The notes under the pieces were generated by a model that was given only the letters and a program-made list of their open reading frames with translations, did no database searches and was not told the DNA's origin. From the NCBI GenBank assembly GCA_012837395.1, contig DURF01000134.1:1-5201 (forward strand): DNA of 5,201 nt. Reading direction: 5' to 3'. Origin of the DNA: Acholeplasma sp. (GTDB taxonomy: Bacteria > Bacillota_I > Bacilli_A > Acholeplasmatales > Acholeplasmataceae). Positions 1 through 5,201 of this stretch are shown here, piece after piece; positions within the stretch are counted from its first letter, which is position 1, and every line of letters starts with the position of its first letter. The translations under genes were made by a program, and so were the position numbers.

Positions 1-1248
1 AACTTTATAAAATATCCCTTCGAAGGTGTTTCCTGCTTCTATTTTTCGTTTTAATTCTTCCAAGTCACTAATTTCTCTAATTAAAAAAGGTCTTTCACTT
101 GAACCAATTCCATTTACAATATTTACTGTGTTTGACTCTTCTGAGCGCCCACTGATTTGAAAGTTACTATGATTAGTAAAATATTTAAGTTCTGGATAAA
201 AACCGTAATTTGAAGATATTTCTTTAAAATCCCATGCACTATTAAGTTTGGAAGTCATATTAGTAAACATTTCACTAGTACTTACTCCAATAACATTTTC
301 AAATGTGTTTGCTACCATTGATGGCTTTAAATAGCCTACTTGTTGATCATAATTTGCGATTACTGTTATATCATAATATAAATTACTTCTTGATGTTTTA
401 GCTCCATATGATGAGTGGGAATATCTTCCTGTATTATATCCGCCAATTACTCCTCCTGGAGATGTTTTAGCAGATACTTTTCCGGAGTTATAACTTTGTG
501 ATATTGTTAAATTATAGGCAGTTGAATTTGATCGATATACATATAAATAAGTATATCCTACAATTCCTCCTGCATAACTTTCAGCAACTATTTCTCCGCG
601 ATTATATGTGTTAGTTGTTGTTCCTTGATTTAAGAAACCAACAATTCCTCCTACTTGACTATTTCCTTTGATATTTGCGGTGTTATAGACATTTCTTATT
701 GTTGAGCCTAAATTTTGTCTTCCAACTACTCCACCGACATAGTTTCTTCCAATTATAGTTCCTGATACTGATAAGTTTTCGATTATTCCACTTTGTACTA
801 AACCAAAAAGACCAACATAGTCGGTTTCCGGTTTATTGATATTTAATTTGAAATTTACGCCTGATCCATCAAAAATACCAGAGAAAGGTTTACCTGTTGT
901 TCCTATTGGTGTAAAATCACCTAAATTGATTTCACTAATTCCAGATCCTACGACAATTACCTTACCGCTAAATGTATTTCCATTATTAACCTCATCTGAT
1001 AATGTTTGCATATCAGATGCACTACCAATAACATAAGGACTTGCTTCGGTACCTAATTGACCTTCTCCCATAAATGTTGTTGCTGTTTGGGATGGTCTAT
1101 AGTACACTGTCTCTACAACATCTTTTCCTTTTTCATCATTGTTCTTTCCATCGCTGTTATTCTTATTGTTAGAGAGTACAAATGTAATTGATAAAATTAA
1201 TAAAATGAACACTGATAATAAAACTATTCTACTGGTTCTTTTTTTCAT
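1..1248 (-). CDS. GLUG-repeat exported surface protein, 3' end missing (off left edge)
   Basis: An uninterrupted frame of 416 codons starts at ATG 1248-1246 and is still open at base 1. The N-terminus is KKR followed by a hydrophobic stretch (about residues 8-26, ending FVLS) and a polar Asn/Lys/Asp-rich linker, so it is a signal peptide or membrane anchor; there is no lipobox Cys. Residues 61-140 form a module starting GEGQLGTEASPYVI and continuing through NTFSG and PFSGIFDG. Four to five GLUG-type repeats follow: YVGLFGL (144-150), YVGGVVG (170-176), QVGGIVG (198-204), YAGGIVG (225-231) and PGGVIGG (264-270), with NVYNTANI-, NTYNRGEI- and QSYNSGKV-like partners between them. The block closes with GFYPELKYF (349-357). 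From residue 380 the first module begins again (GIGSSERPFLI, then NTFEG), so the protein is a tandem repeat longer than what is visible. GLUG proteins are typically secreted beta-helical cell-surface proteins, some of them adhesins; the ligand here is unknown. Expression is probably controlled by the c-di-GMP riboswitch in its leader. Confident about the gene and repeat class, not about the exact role. Confidence 0.88.
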   Translation of the reverse strand, partial: MKKRTSRIVLLSVFILLILSITFVLSNNKNNSDGKNNDEKGKDVVETVYYRPSQTATTFMGEGQLGTEASPYVIGSASDMQTLSDEVNNGNTFSGKVIVVGSGISEINLGDFTPIGTTGKPFSGIFDGSGVNFKLNINKPETDYVGLFGLVQSGIIENLSVSGTIIGRNYVGGVVGRQNLGSTIRNVYNTANIKGNSQVGGIVGFLNQGTTTNTYNRGEIVAESYAGGIVGYTYLYVYRSNSTAYNLTISQSYNSGKVSAKTSPGGVIGGYNTGRYSHSSYGAKTSRSNLYYDITVIANYDQQVGYLKPSMVANTFENVIGVSTSEMFTNMTSKLNSAWDFKEISSNYGFYPELKYFTNHSNFQISGRSEESNTVNIVNGIGSSERPFLIREISDLEELKRKIEAGNTFEGIFYKV

Positions 1249-1261
1249 TTACAAAGTTCAA

Positions 1262-1267
1262 CTCCTT
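1262..1267 (-). promoter_or_regulatory. Ribosome binding site of the GLUG protein gene
   Basis: AAGGAG on the minus strand (1267 to 1262) lies 13 nt before ATG 1248-1246, longer than the usual 6-9 nt. No ATG, GTG or TTG closer to it is in frame with the protein: the in-frame triplets just upstream of the ATG contain the stop TAA. The ATG at 1248 is therefore kept as the start. The site lies just after the terminator's U-tract, so it is transcribed only when the terminator is bypassed. Confidence 0.7.
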
Positions 1268-1272
1268 AAAAC

Positions 1273-1309
1273 AAAAAATAGACTATTTGCACAGTTGCAA
1301 ACAGTCTAT
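1273..1309 (-). terminator. Intrinsic terminator in the riboswitch leader (expression platform)
   Basis: On the minus strand, ATAGACTGTTTGCA (1309-1296), loop ACTG (1295-1292) and TGCAAATAGTCTAT (1291-1278) form a 14-bp stem with one G-U wobble, followed by a T-run to 1273 and then GTTTT. It sits between the c-di-GMP aptamer and the Shine-Dalgarno sequence of the GLUG gene, the classical position for a transcription-attenuation switch. Confidence 0.88.
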
Positions 1310-1342
1310 AACGCCAAATTATACGTTCTATTGTTGCAACTG
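1292..1342 (-). promoter_or_regulatory. Predicted antiterminator pairing
   Basis: CAGTTGCAA at 1342-1334 (3' end of the aptamer) is perfectly complementary over 9 bp to TTGCAACTG at 1300-1292 (apical part of the terminator's 5' arm plus its loop). Forming this helix would break the terminator stem. The same bases include TTGC (1339-1336), which can pair with GCAA (1396-1393) at the 5' side of the aptamer to close it. The two pairings are therefore mutually exclusive. Pairing is read from sequence; the switching direction is inference. Confidence 0.6.
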
Positions 1343-1400
1343 GCTGCCATTTTAAAGGCCCTTTAGCTTTGCGTCACTAAGTTTCCTTAGTTTTGCCATT
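1330..1400 (-). promoter_or_regulatory. Cyclic-di-GMP class I (GEMM-I) riboswitch aptamer
   Basis: Read on the minus strand from 1400, the RNA carries the family hallmarks in order. AATGGCAAAA (1400-1391) is followed by a 6-bp hairpin ACTAAG/CTTAGT (1391-1386 with 1381-1376) capped by a GAAA GNRA tetraloop (1385-1382). Next is the highly conserved GACGCAAAGC (1375-1366). A second hairpin GCTAAAGGGCC...GGCAGC (1367-1343) carries the region where the tetraloop receptor is expected. The closing strand CAGTTGC (1342-1336) ends the aptamer. This class binds bis-(3'-5')-cyclic dimeric GMP. The aptamer begins only some 12-15 nt after the predicted transcription start and is followed by a terminator and then the GLUG surface-protein gene, so it is a cis-regulator of that gene. 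Identification is from motif recognition without a covariance-model search. Confidence 0.9.
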
Positions 1401-1419
1401 AAATTTTCTTTACATTCTA

Positions 1420-1448
1420 ATTTTAACATAGTTAAAGGTTTTTGTCAA
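1420..1448 (-). promoter_or_regulatory. Sigma-A type promoter of the riboswitch/GLUG transcript
   Basis: On the minus strand, a perfect -35 TTGACA (1448-1443) is separated by exactly 17 bp from a -10 TAAAAT (1425-1420), which is preceded by TGT, an extended -10. Transcription should start near 1413-1411, giving a leader of about 165 nt before the ATG. This is the best promoter in the window and implies strong basal transcription that is then gated by the riboswitch. Confidence 0.88.
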
Positions 1449-1540
1449 ACCAATATTAGGGTTTAATGCTTTAATAGACAATTTCAGCTAAATATTTGTA
1501 ACTTTTGAATAGATTTTATGTAATTTAAACCTGAAAATAT

Positions 1541-1578
1541 TCTAAAGGGCAAAAGAAGTCAACCCTTTGCCCTTTAGA
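1541..1578 (-). terminator. Hairpin terminator after the lipase-lipoprotein operon
   Basis: TCTAAAGGGCAAA (1541-1553) and TTTGCCCTTTAGA (1566-1578) are perfect 13-bp complements with a 12-nt loop. The hairpin starts immediately after the TAG stop of the lipoprotein gene. On the minus strand it is followed by ATATTTTC, only a weak U-tract, so termination may be partial. Between it and the promoter at 1448 (1449-1540) nothing recognisable is seen. Confidence 0.65.
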
Positions 1579-2382
1579 CTATTTGTTATTATCGTCCTTT
1601 TTACGTTTTCTATATATTGAAATTCCCCAAACTATTCCTCCAACCGGAACAATAATTATTAAAAATGGAATTAAGAAAACTACTACTTGTAGTGAAGTTT
1701 GTAATACTGTTACAACGCCATTCCAACCCATCTTAAAAGTTCTTGATAGTTTTGTTCCATAACTTGGTGGATTCGGATTTGCAGTTGGTCCATAAATCCA
1801 TAGTTTTACAACACTATAATCAACTAATGAATCATATTCTAAAATAGTCCTATTTAGAGATATTAATTGAGAGTCTATTTGTGAAATTCTTTCATTAATT
1901 TGAATCATTTCATACATAGATGCATTTTCATATAGCTCCATTAGTCTTGCTTTTTCTAGTTCAAATGCTTCAATCCTTGAAGATACATCTAAATAATTTA
2001 TTGAAACATCTTTAGATTCTAACCTGAAATTGGTTGTTTCATTGTTAGTTCTAATCGAATCAATAAAACTATTAAGTCTACTTGTTTTAATTCTAAAGGT
2101 AATGTAGTTACTATTTGAAGTTAAATCTTCAGATTCAATCCATTCATCCTCTAATAACAAATCTTTAATTTCATTTGTAGTTTTTATTAAATCCGGTGAC
2201 TTAATAGAAAGATTTGCTGTATAGATAATTTTTCTGTTTGTATTATCAACAACAATTGAACTTCCTTCGCCACTACCTTCTCCTTGTGAATTATCAGCAC
2301 CAAAGTTAGAATCAGCTGAACATGCAGTTAATAAAAATAAACTCATTAGTAAAACAAAAAACAGTAAAATTCTTTTTTTCAT
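1579..2382 (-). CDS. DUF4349-type membrane lipoprotein
   Basis: A 267-residue protein with a lipoprotein signal: MKKR, a hydrophobic core, then lipobox L18-T19-A20-C21, so Cys21 should be lipidated and the mature protein held on the outer face of the membrane. A Gly/Ser/Glu-rich linker (about 33-42) precedes a globular part beginning NRKIIYTANLSI (49-60), with SKDVSINYLDVSSRIEAFELE (123-143), a match to the DUF4349 pattern of a DVT..Y.D..aR segment. A predicted coiled coil (about 133-185) follows, then a C-terminal transmembrane helix (about 232-256) and a basic cytoplasmic tail YRKRKK. Both ends are thus membrane-attached. DUF4349 proteins have no established biochemical activity; a cell-envelope role is all that can be inferred. 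It is the second gene of an operon with the hydrolase, starting 10 bp after its stop. The site TAGGAA overlapping the hydrolase stop codon, 7 nt before the ATG, supports this start. Confidence 0.87.
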   Translation of the reverse strand: MKKRILLFFVLLMSLFLLTACSADSNFGADNSQGEGSGEGSSIVVDNTNRKIIYTANLSIKSPDLIKTTNEIKDLLLEDEWIESEDLTSNSNYITFRIKTSRLNSFIDSIRTNNETTNFRLESKDVSINYLDVSSRIEAFELEKARLMELYENASMYEMIQINERISQIDSQLISLNRTILEYDSLVDYSVVKLWIYGPTANPNPPSYGTKLSRTFKMGWNGVVTVLQTSLQVVVFLIPFLIIIVPVGGIVWGISIYRKRKKDDNNK

Positions 2383-2389
2383 TTAAAAA

Positions 2390-2395
2390 TTCCTA
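2390..2395 (-). promoter_or_regulatory. Ribosome binding site of the lipoprotein gene, overlapping the hydrolase stop
   Basis: The minus-strand sequence TAGGAA (2395-2390) combines the hydrolase stop codon TAG with a Shine-Dalgarno AGGA, 7 nt from ATG 2382-2380. An upstream AGGAAG inside the last hydrolase codons may reinforce it. The arrangement suggests translational coupling of the two genes. Confidence 0.6.
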
Positions 2396-3166
2396 CTTCC
2401 TTTCATCTAGCCATTTAATAATATCTTGCATTACTAAATGCTGATTATAGTCATTTAATAACTCATGATAACCATTGTCATAAAGAATAATATCTTTATC
2501 TTTAGAATATATTTTATTAAACATTAATTCACTAAACTCAGGTGAGACAATTTTGTCATCTTTGCCGTGTAAAAATAAAACTGGCACGTCGTATTTTTCA
2601 ATATTTTTATGCAAGTACTTAACACCTTTAATAAACATCTCACCAAGTAAGCTTAAATATAATCTTTTTAATCGTAGTGGATCTTTTCTTGCGTTAATAC
2701 TGACATTAGGATCTTTGGCTAAATCATTGTTAAATATATTACTACTTACACTTATAAAACTTAAATACTTAAAGCCTATATATTTAAATATTTTCATGTC
2801 TTTCGGTGTCTGTGTTGCTGCAGCAACACTAATAACACCAGCAATATCACCATACTTAACTTGATACAAATTAACTACTAAACCACCCATACTATGGCCT
2901 AGTAAAAAGATTTTGTTATTATTTCTTTGTTTGTAATGCAAGACAACTTTGTGCAGGCTATCAATATGTTCATGGAATGATTTAATTTTTCCTCTTTTAC
3001 CACTACTCTTCCCATGTCCTAATTGATCATAAGTGATAACATCATAATTATTATCATTTAAAAACTTTGCTACATGTTCATACCTACCGCCATGTTCGGC
3101 TATACCATGAACTATAATAATGGTTGCTTTGGGTTCTTCTATAAAATAATTTTTTTGATAAATCAT
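2393..3166 (-). CDS. Alpha/beta hydrolase, monoacylglycerol lipase / lysophospholipase type
   Basis: A 257-residue protein of the serine aminopeptidase S33 / Hydrolase_4 group, close to the family's usual length. Visible landmarks are the oxyanion-side motif HGIAEHGGRY (20-29), YDQLGHGKSSG (46-56), the nucleophile elbow GHSMGG with Ser92, HGKDDKIV with the likely acid Asp204, and GYHELLND with the likely base His234; the catalytic triad is therefore complete. HG-x-x-EH-x-x-RY and the GHGxS segment are typical of monoacylglycerol lipases, which release fatty acid and glycerol from monoglycerides; lysophospholipid or another ester is possible. There is no signal peptide, so it should act in the cytosol or on the inner membrane face. 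The site GAGGT (3179-3175) lies 8 nt from the ATG. It is the first gene of a two-gene operon with the DUF4349 lipoprotein, from an extended -10 promoter. Substrate not resolved. Confidence 0.88.
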   Translation of the reverse strand: MIYQKNYFIEEPKATIIIVHGIAEHGGRYEHVAKFLNDNNYDVITYDQLGHGKSSGKRGKIKSFHEHIDSLHKVVLHYKQRNNNKIFLLGHSMGGLVVNLYQVKYGDIAGVISVAAATQTPKDMKIFKYIGFKYLSFISVSSNIFNNDLAKDPNVSINARKDPLRLKRLYLSLLGEMFIKGVKYLHKNIEKYDVPVLFLHGKDDKIVSPEFSELMFNKIYSKDKDIILYDNGYHELLNDYNQHLVMQDIIKWLDERK

Positions 3167-3193
3167 ATTTTTTTACCTCGCTTATATATAATG

Positions 3194-3202
3194 ATTATAT
3201 CA
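3194..3202 (-). promoter_or_regulatory. Extended -10 promoter of the hydrolase-lipoprotein operon
   Basis: On the minus strand, TGATATAAT (3202-3194) is a perfect TATAAT with the TGn extension, 27 nt before the hydrolase ATG. No good -35 is seen at 16-18 bp (best is TTAAAT), as expected for an extended -10 promoter. It is divergent from the kinase promoter; the rest of the 184-bp gap is A/T-rich with no other recognisable element. Confidence 0.72.
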
Positions 3203-3314
3203 TAGCAACCATTTTATTTAACATCAATTTATAATCAACAATTTTTTTGGTTTTTTAATCTTTCTTCTTCTGTTAAATTTAGTATTTTTAAAAATTATTT
3301 TTGATCATTTTCTA

Positions 3315-3323
3315 TGGTATAAT
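3315..3323 (+). promoter_or_regulatory. Extended -10 promoter of the deoxynucleoside kinase gene
   Basis: TGGTATAAT gives a perfect TATAAT (3318-3323) with a TGn extension, 27 nt before the kinase ATG. The -35 region (TTATTT, 3295-3300, 17 bp away) is poor, the same design as the divergent hydrolase promoter. Confidence 0.75.
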
Positions 3324-3335
3324 ACTAATAATATT

Positions 3336-3343
3336 AAAGGGGG
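3336..3343 (+). promoter_or_regulatory. Ribosome binding site of the kinase gene
   Basis: AAAGGGGG lies 7 nt before ATG 3351. This is a strong Shine-Dalgarno sequence at optimal spacing and fixes the start codon. Confidence 0.85.
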
Positions 3344-3350
3344 AATAGAT

Positions 3351-4010
3351 ATGTTAGTTGTTGTTGGTGGCATGATTGGATTAGGTAAAACTACTCTTGC
3401 CGAATATTTATCAGAAAGATTAAATGCTAAAATATATTATGAAAGTGTTGATGATAATCCGATTTTACCACTTTATTACACTGCTTCGGATGAAGAAATA
3501 GCTGCAAATAGATATCCTTTTTTACTACAGTTATATTTTTTAAGTAGTCGTTTTGAAACTATTAAAAATGCATCAGTAAATGCAACTCACTCATTTAGTG
3601 TTATAGATAGATCCATTTATGAAGATTGGTACTTTGCTAAAACAAATTATAATTTAGGTAGAATGAGCGACTTAGAGTTTTCAATTTACGAGAAACTTCT
3701 TAAAAATATGATGGGAGAAATTGAAGGAATCCCACAAAAAGCACCATCATTAATGGTTTATCTAGACGGTTCATTTGATACTGTCTTGGATAGGATTAAA
3801 AGACGTGGCCGCTCATATGAGCTAGAGCCAAGCCTTGTTGATTACTACCGTCTTTTATGGGATGGTTATGGCGATTGGTTAAAAAACCATTATGACGCTA
3901 GTGAAGTATTAGTTATAAATACTGATAATTATAACATTGTCGATAATATTGGAGACCGCAACAAAGTCTTAGATTTAATTGTTGAAAAACTTAATATATT
4001 AAAAAAATAA
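3351..4010 (+). CDS. Deoxynucleoside kinase (deoxyadenosine/deoxyguanosine/deoxycytidine type)
   Basis: A 219-residue cytosolic enzyme, the usual length for bacterial Dck/Dgk-type kinases. It should phosphorylate deoxynucleosides at the 5' position using a nucleoside triphosphate, for dNTP salvage. The P-loop is G7-MIGL-G12-K13-T14 near the N-terminus. Glu31 in ESVDDNP matches the catalytic-base region usually written E-P-V-x-x-N-P. D86-R87-S88 in DRSIYED is the conserved DRS motif, and the Arg-rich lid is RIKRRGR (148-154). The C-terminal half keeps the family's YYRLLWDGYGDWL segment. All key residues are present, so it is probably active. Which deoxynucleoside it prefers cannot be told reliably from motifs. 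It is transcribed alone, divergent from the hydrolase operon and convergent with the EAL gene. Confidence 0.93.
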   Translation: MLVVVGGMIGLGKTTLAEYLSERLNAKIYYESVDDNPILPLYYTASDEEIAANRYPFLLQLYFLSSRFETIKNASVNATHSFSVIDRSIYEDWYFAKTNYNLGRMSDLEFSIYEKLLKNMMGEIEGIPQKAPSLMVYLDGSFDTVLDRIKRRGRSYELEPSLVDYYRLLWDGYGDWLKNHYDASEVLVINTDNYNIVDNIGDRNKVLDLIVEKLNILKK

Positions 4011-4039
4011 TAAGGATTAAATTTCCTTATTATTTTTTT
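4001..4039. terminator. Bidirectional intrinsic terminator shared by convergent genes
   Basis: AAAAAAATAATAAGGA (4001-4016) and TCCTTATTATTTTTTT (4024-4039) are perfect 16-bp complements around a 7-nt loop. A-runs and T-runs flank the core symmetrically, so each strand reads as a stem plus U-tract. It overlaps the kinase stop codon (4008-4010) and lies just past the EAL gene stop, so one 39-bp element ends both transcripts. Confidence 0.88.
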
Positions 4040-4047
4040 CGTTTTAT

Positions 4048-5201
4048 TTAGTTCTTTTTAAAAAGTTCTTCAAACGGTAAAGGCTTTGAAAAATAATAGC
4101 CTTGAATTAATTGACACCCCATTGACTTTAATTTATCACTTTGTTCTTTAGTCTCAACACCTTCAGCAATAACTTTTAAATTCAGACTATGGGCTAAAGC
4201 AATTAAACTTGCGGTAATTTTCTCATCAATAACATTGCATTCCATATTGCTTACAAAGCTACGGTCAATTTTAATATAATCAACTGGAAAATCCCTTAAG
4301 TTAATTAGCGAACTATAGCCTGTTCCAAAATCATCTAAATAGATATTAATTCCTTTAGATCTAATTTTGTTGATGTTATCAAGTGCATTTGGGGTTGCTT
4401 CTATTAATGATGTTTCAGTTATTTCGATACCTATTTTAGATGGCAATATGTTGTTTTTAGAAATTTCCGATAGCAACTTATTCGCAAATCCTAAATTACC
4501 TAATTCCTTAGGTGATACATTAATGGTTATAGTAACATCTTTATCATTTATTTTTGCTGCTAGTTTAGTAGTTTCTTCAATTATTAAAAAACCTAGTTCA
4601 TATATTAGTTTGTATTCTTCAGCTATTTTAATATACGTGAGTGGTGATGTATTAATATATTTTTCATTTTTCCACCTTAGAAGTGCTTCATATTTAATTA
4701 CTTTATTAGTATCAAGATTATAGATAGGTTGAAGATACATCACAAACTCTTTATTTTTTATACCTTTTTCTAAATCTTTTTTAATTGTTTCACTAGCAAT
4801 CAAATCAACTTTTAGTTTATTATCATAAAAAATAATTTTATTGCCATCATACTTATAAGCGACATTTAAAACTGTATCAATAATATTTTTTAATAGAATG
4901 TTTTCACTTAAAACATTTTGATCAACATTAATTACTCCAACTATAAACTCAAAACTAAGATTTATATCTTTCAATAAACTAGCTTTTAGCTCATTTAAGT
5001 AATCATCAATAAACTTTGTTTGTTCCTCATAGATATGACGGTTTTTAATTACGATTGCAAATAAACCCCTTTTTAAATGGAATAATAATTTATCGTCTTT
5101 ATTAGCACTTTTATTCAATTGTTTTTTTATTGCCATTATTAATTTATAATTAGTAATATTATTAGTTGTAATAATGTCTTTAATATTTTTTATACTAAAT
5201 A
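4048..5201 (-). CDS. Degenerate GGDEF-EAL protein, predicted c-di-GMP phosphodiesterase; 5' end missing (off right edge)
   Basis: The frame ends at TAA 4050-4048 and is open to the right edge. The first in-window ATG (5136) has no Shine-Dalgarno sequence; the 21 codons before it (FSIKNIKDIITT...) continue a GGDEF fold, so the true start lies outside. Counting from that Met, about residues 1-110 look like the later part of a GGDEF domain whose signature is replaced by KRGLF (22-26), so cyclase activity is not expected. The EAL domain (about 115-360) is intact: LQPIYN (135-140), E150-A-L-L-R-W, Asn206 in INVSP, Glu238 in IEITE, D268-D269-FGTG, Lys289 in IKIDRSF, Glu325 in AEGVE, and Gln345 in QGYYFSKPL. 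These match the metal- and substrate-binding set of active EAL enzymes, which cut c-di-GMP to linear pGpG. Any N-terminal sensor or membrane region would lie beyond the window. Confidence 0.92.
   Translation of the reverse strand, partial: FSIKNIKDIITTNNITNYKLIMAIKKQLNKSANKDDKLLFHLKRGLFAIVIKNRHIYEEQTKFIDDYLNELKASLLKDINLSFEFIVGVINVDQNVLSENILLKNIIDTVLNVAYKYDGNKIIFYDNKLKVDLIASETIKKDLEKGIKNKEFVMYLQPIYNLDTNKVIKYEALLRWKNEKYINTSPLTYIKIAEEYKLIYELGFLIIEETTKLAAKINDKDVTITINVSPKELGNLGFANKLLSEISKNNILPSKIGIEITETSLIEATPNALDNINKIRSKGINIYLDDFGTGYSSLINLRDFPVDYIKIDRSFVSNMECNVIDEKITASLIALAHSLNLKVIAEGVETKEQSDKLKSMGCQLIQGYYFSKPLPFEELFKKN

Noticed and set aside
836..1036. Open frame of 66 codons on the plus strand
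   Set aside because: It lies antisense within the GLUG-repeat gene, has no ribosome site and no recognisable protein pattern; it is a frame shadow.
1139..1366. Open frame of 75 codons on the plus strand
   Set aside because: It spans the antisense of the GLUG gene start, the terminator and the riboswitch, which explain this sequence better.
2553..2864. Open frame of 103 codons on the plus strand
   Set aside because: It is antisense to the hydrolase's conserved coding sequence and has no ribosome site.
3220..3240. ATCAA repeated in the divergent promoter gap, as a possible operator
   Set aside because: The repeat is very short and lies in A/T-rich sequence where it is expected by chance.
4367..4723. 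Open frame of 118 codons on the plus strand
   Set aside because: It is antisense to the catalytic part of the EAL domain; its hydrophobic appearance comes from the reverse complement of that sequence.
1..5201. Mycoplasma genetic code (TGA read as Trp)
   Set aside because: All genes read through cleanly with TGA as stop, and their tryptophans are TGG, so there is no sign of code 4.
1..5201. CRISPR array, insertion sequence, tRNA or rRNA gene
   Set aside because: No regularly spaced repeats, transposase motifs, terminal inverted repeats or cloverleaf-like segments were seen; the repetition in 1-1248 is at protein level within one gene.

Overview
The window is AT-rich, with stops TAA and TAG in the complete genes, tryptophan always read from TGG, and strong AAGGAG/AAAGGGGG-type ribosome sites. 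That fits a low-GC Gram-positive lineage using the standard code. The mix of a small-genome-style deoxynucleoside kinase, a Cys-lipoprotein and c-di-GMP signalling would suit an Acholeplasma/Izemoplasma/Haloplasma-like Mollicute relative or another low-GC Firmicute. This placement is a guess from style, not from a marker gene.

Layout. (1) Positions 1-1248, minus strand: an incomplete gene for an exported, GLUG-repeat surface protein that runs off the left edge; it is open to the edge, with no stop codon visible. (2) Positions 1249-1450: its long leader. A near-consensus promoter (TTGACA, 17 bp, TAAAAT with a TG extension) is followed by a class I cyclic-di-GMP (GEMM-I) riboswitch aptamer, then an intrinsic terminator hairpin, then the Shine-Dalgarno sequence. 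(3) Positions 1541-3202, minus strand: a two-gene operon with an alpha/beta hydrolase of the monoacylglycerol lipase type, then, 10 bp later, a DUF4349-type membrane lipoprotein, ending in a hairpin. (4) Positions 3315-4039, plus strand: a deoxynucleoside kinase transcribed divergently from the operon with its own extended -10 promoter. (5) Positions 4048-5201, minus strand: an EAL-domain c-di-GMP phosphodiesterase with a degenerate GGDEF domain, convergent with the kinase and sharing a bidirectional terminator with it. Its reading frame is open through the right edge, so its 5' end is missing.

The most interesting theme is c-di-GMP: one end of the window holds an enzyme predicted to destroy the messenger, and the other holds a riboswitch predicted to sense it and control a surface protein. 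The 3' part of the aptamer (CAGTTGCAA) is complementary over 9 bp to the terminator's upstream arm and loop (TTGCAACTG). This gives a concrete switching model: ligand-bound aptamer, terminator forms, surface gene OFF; ligand-free, antiterminator, gene ON. The phosphodiesterase would then favour expression of the surface protein. The link between the two loci is inference from proximity and shared ligand.
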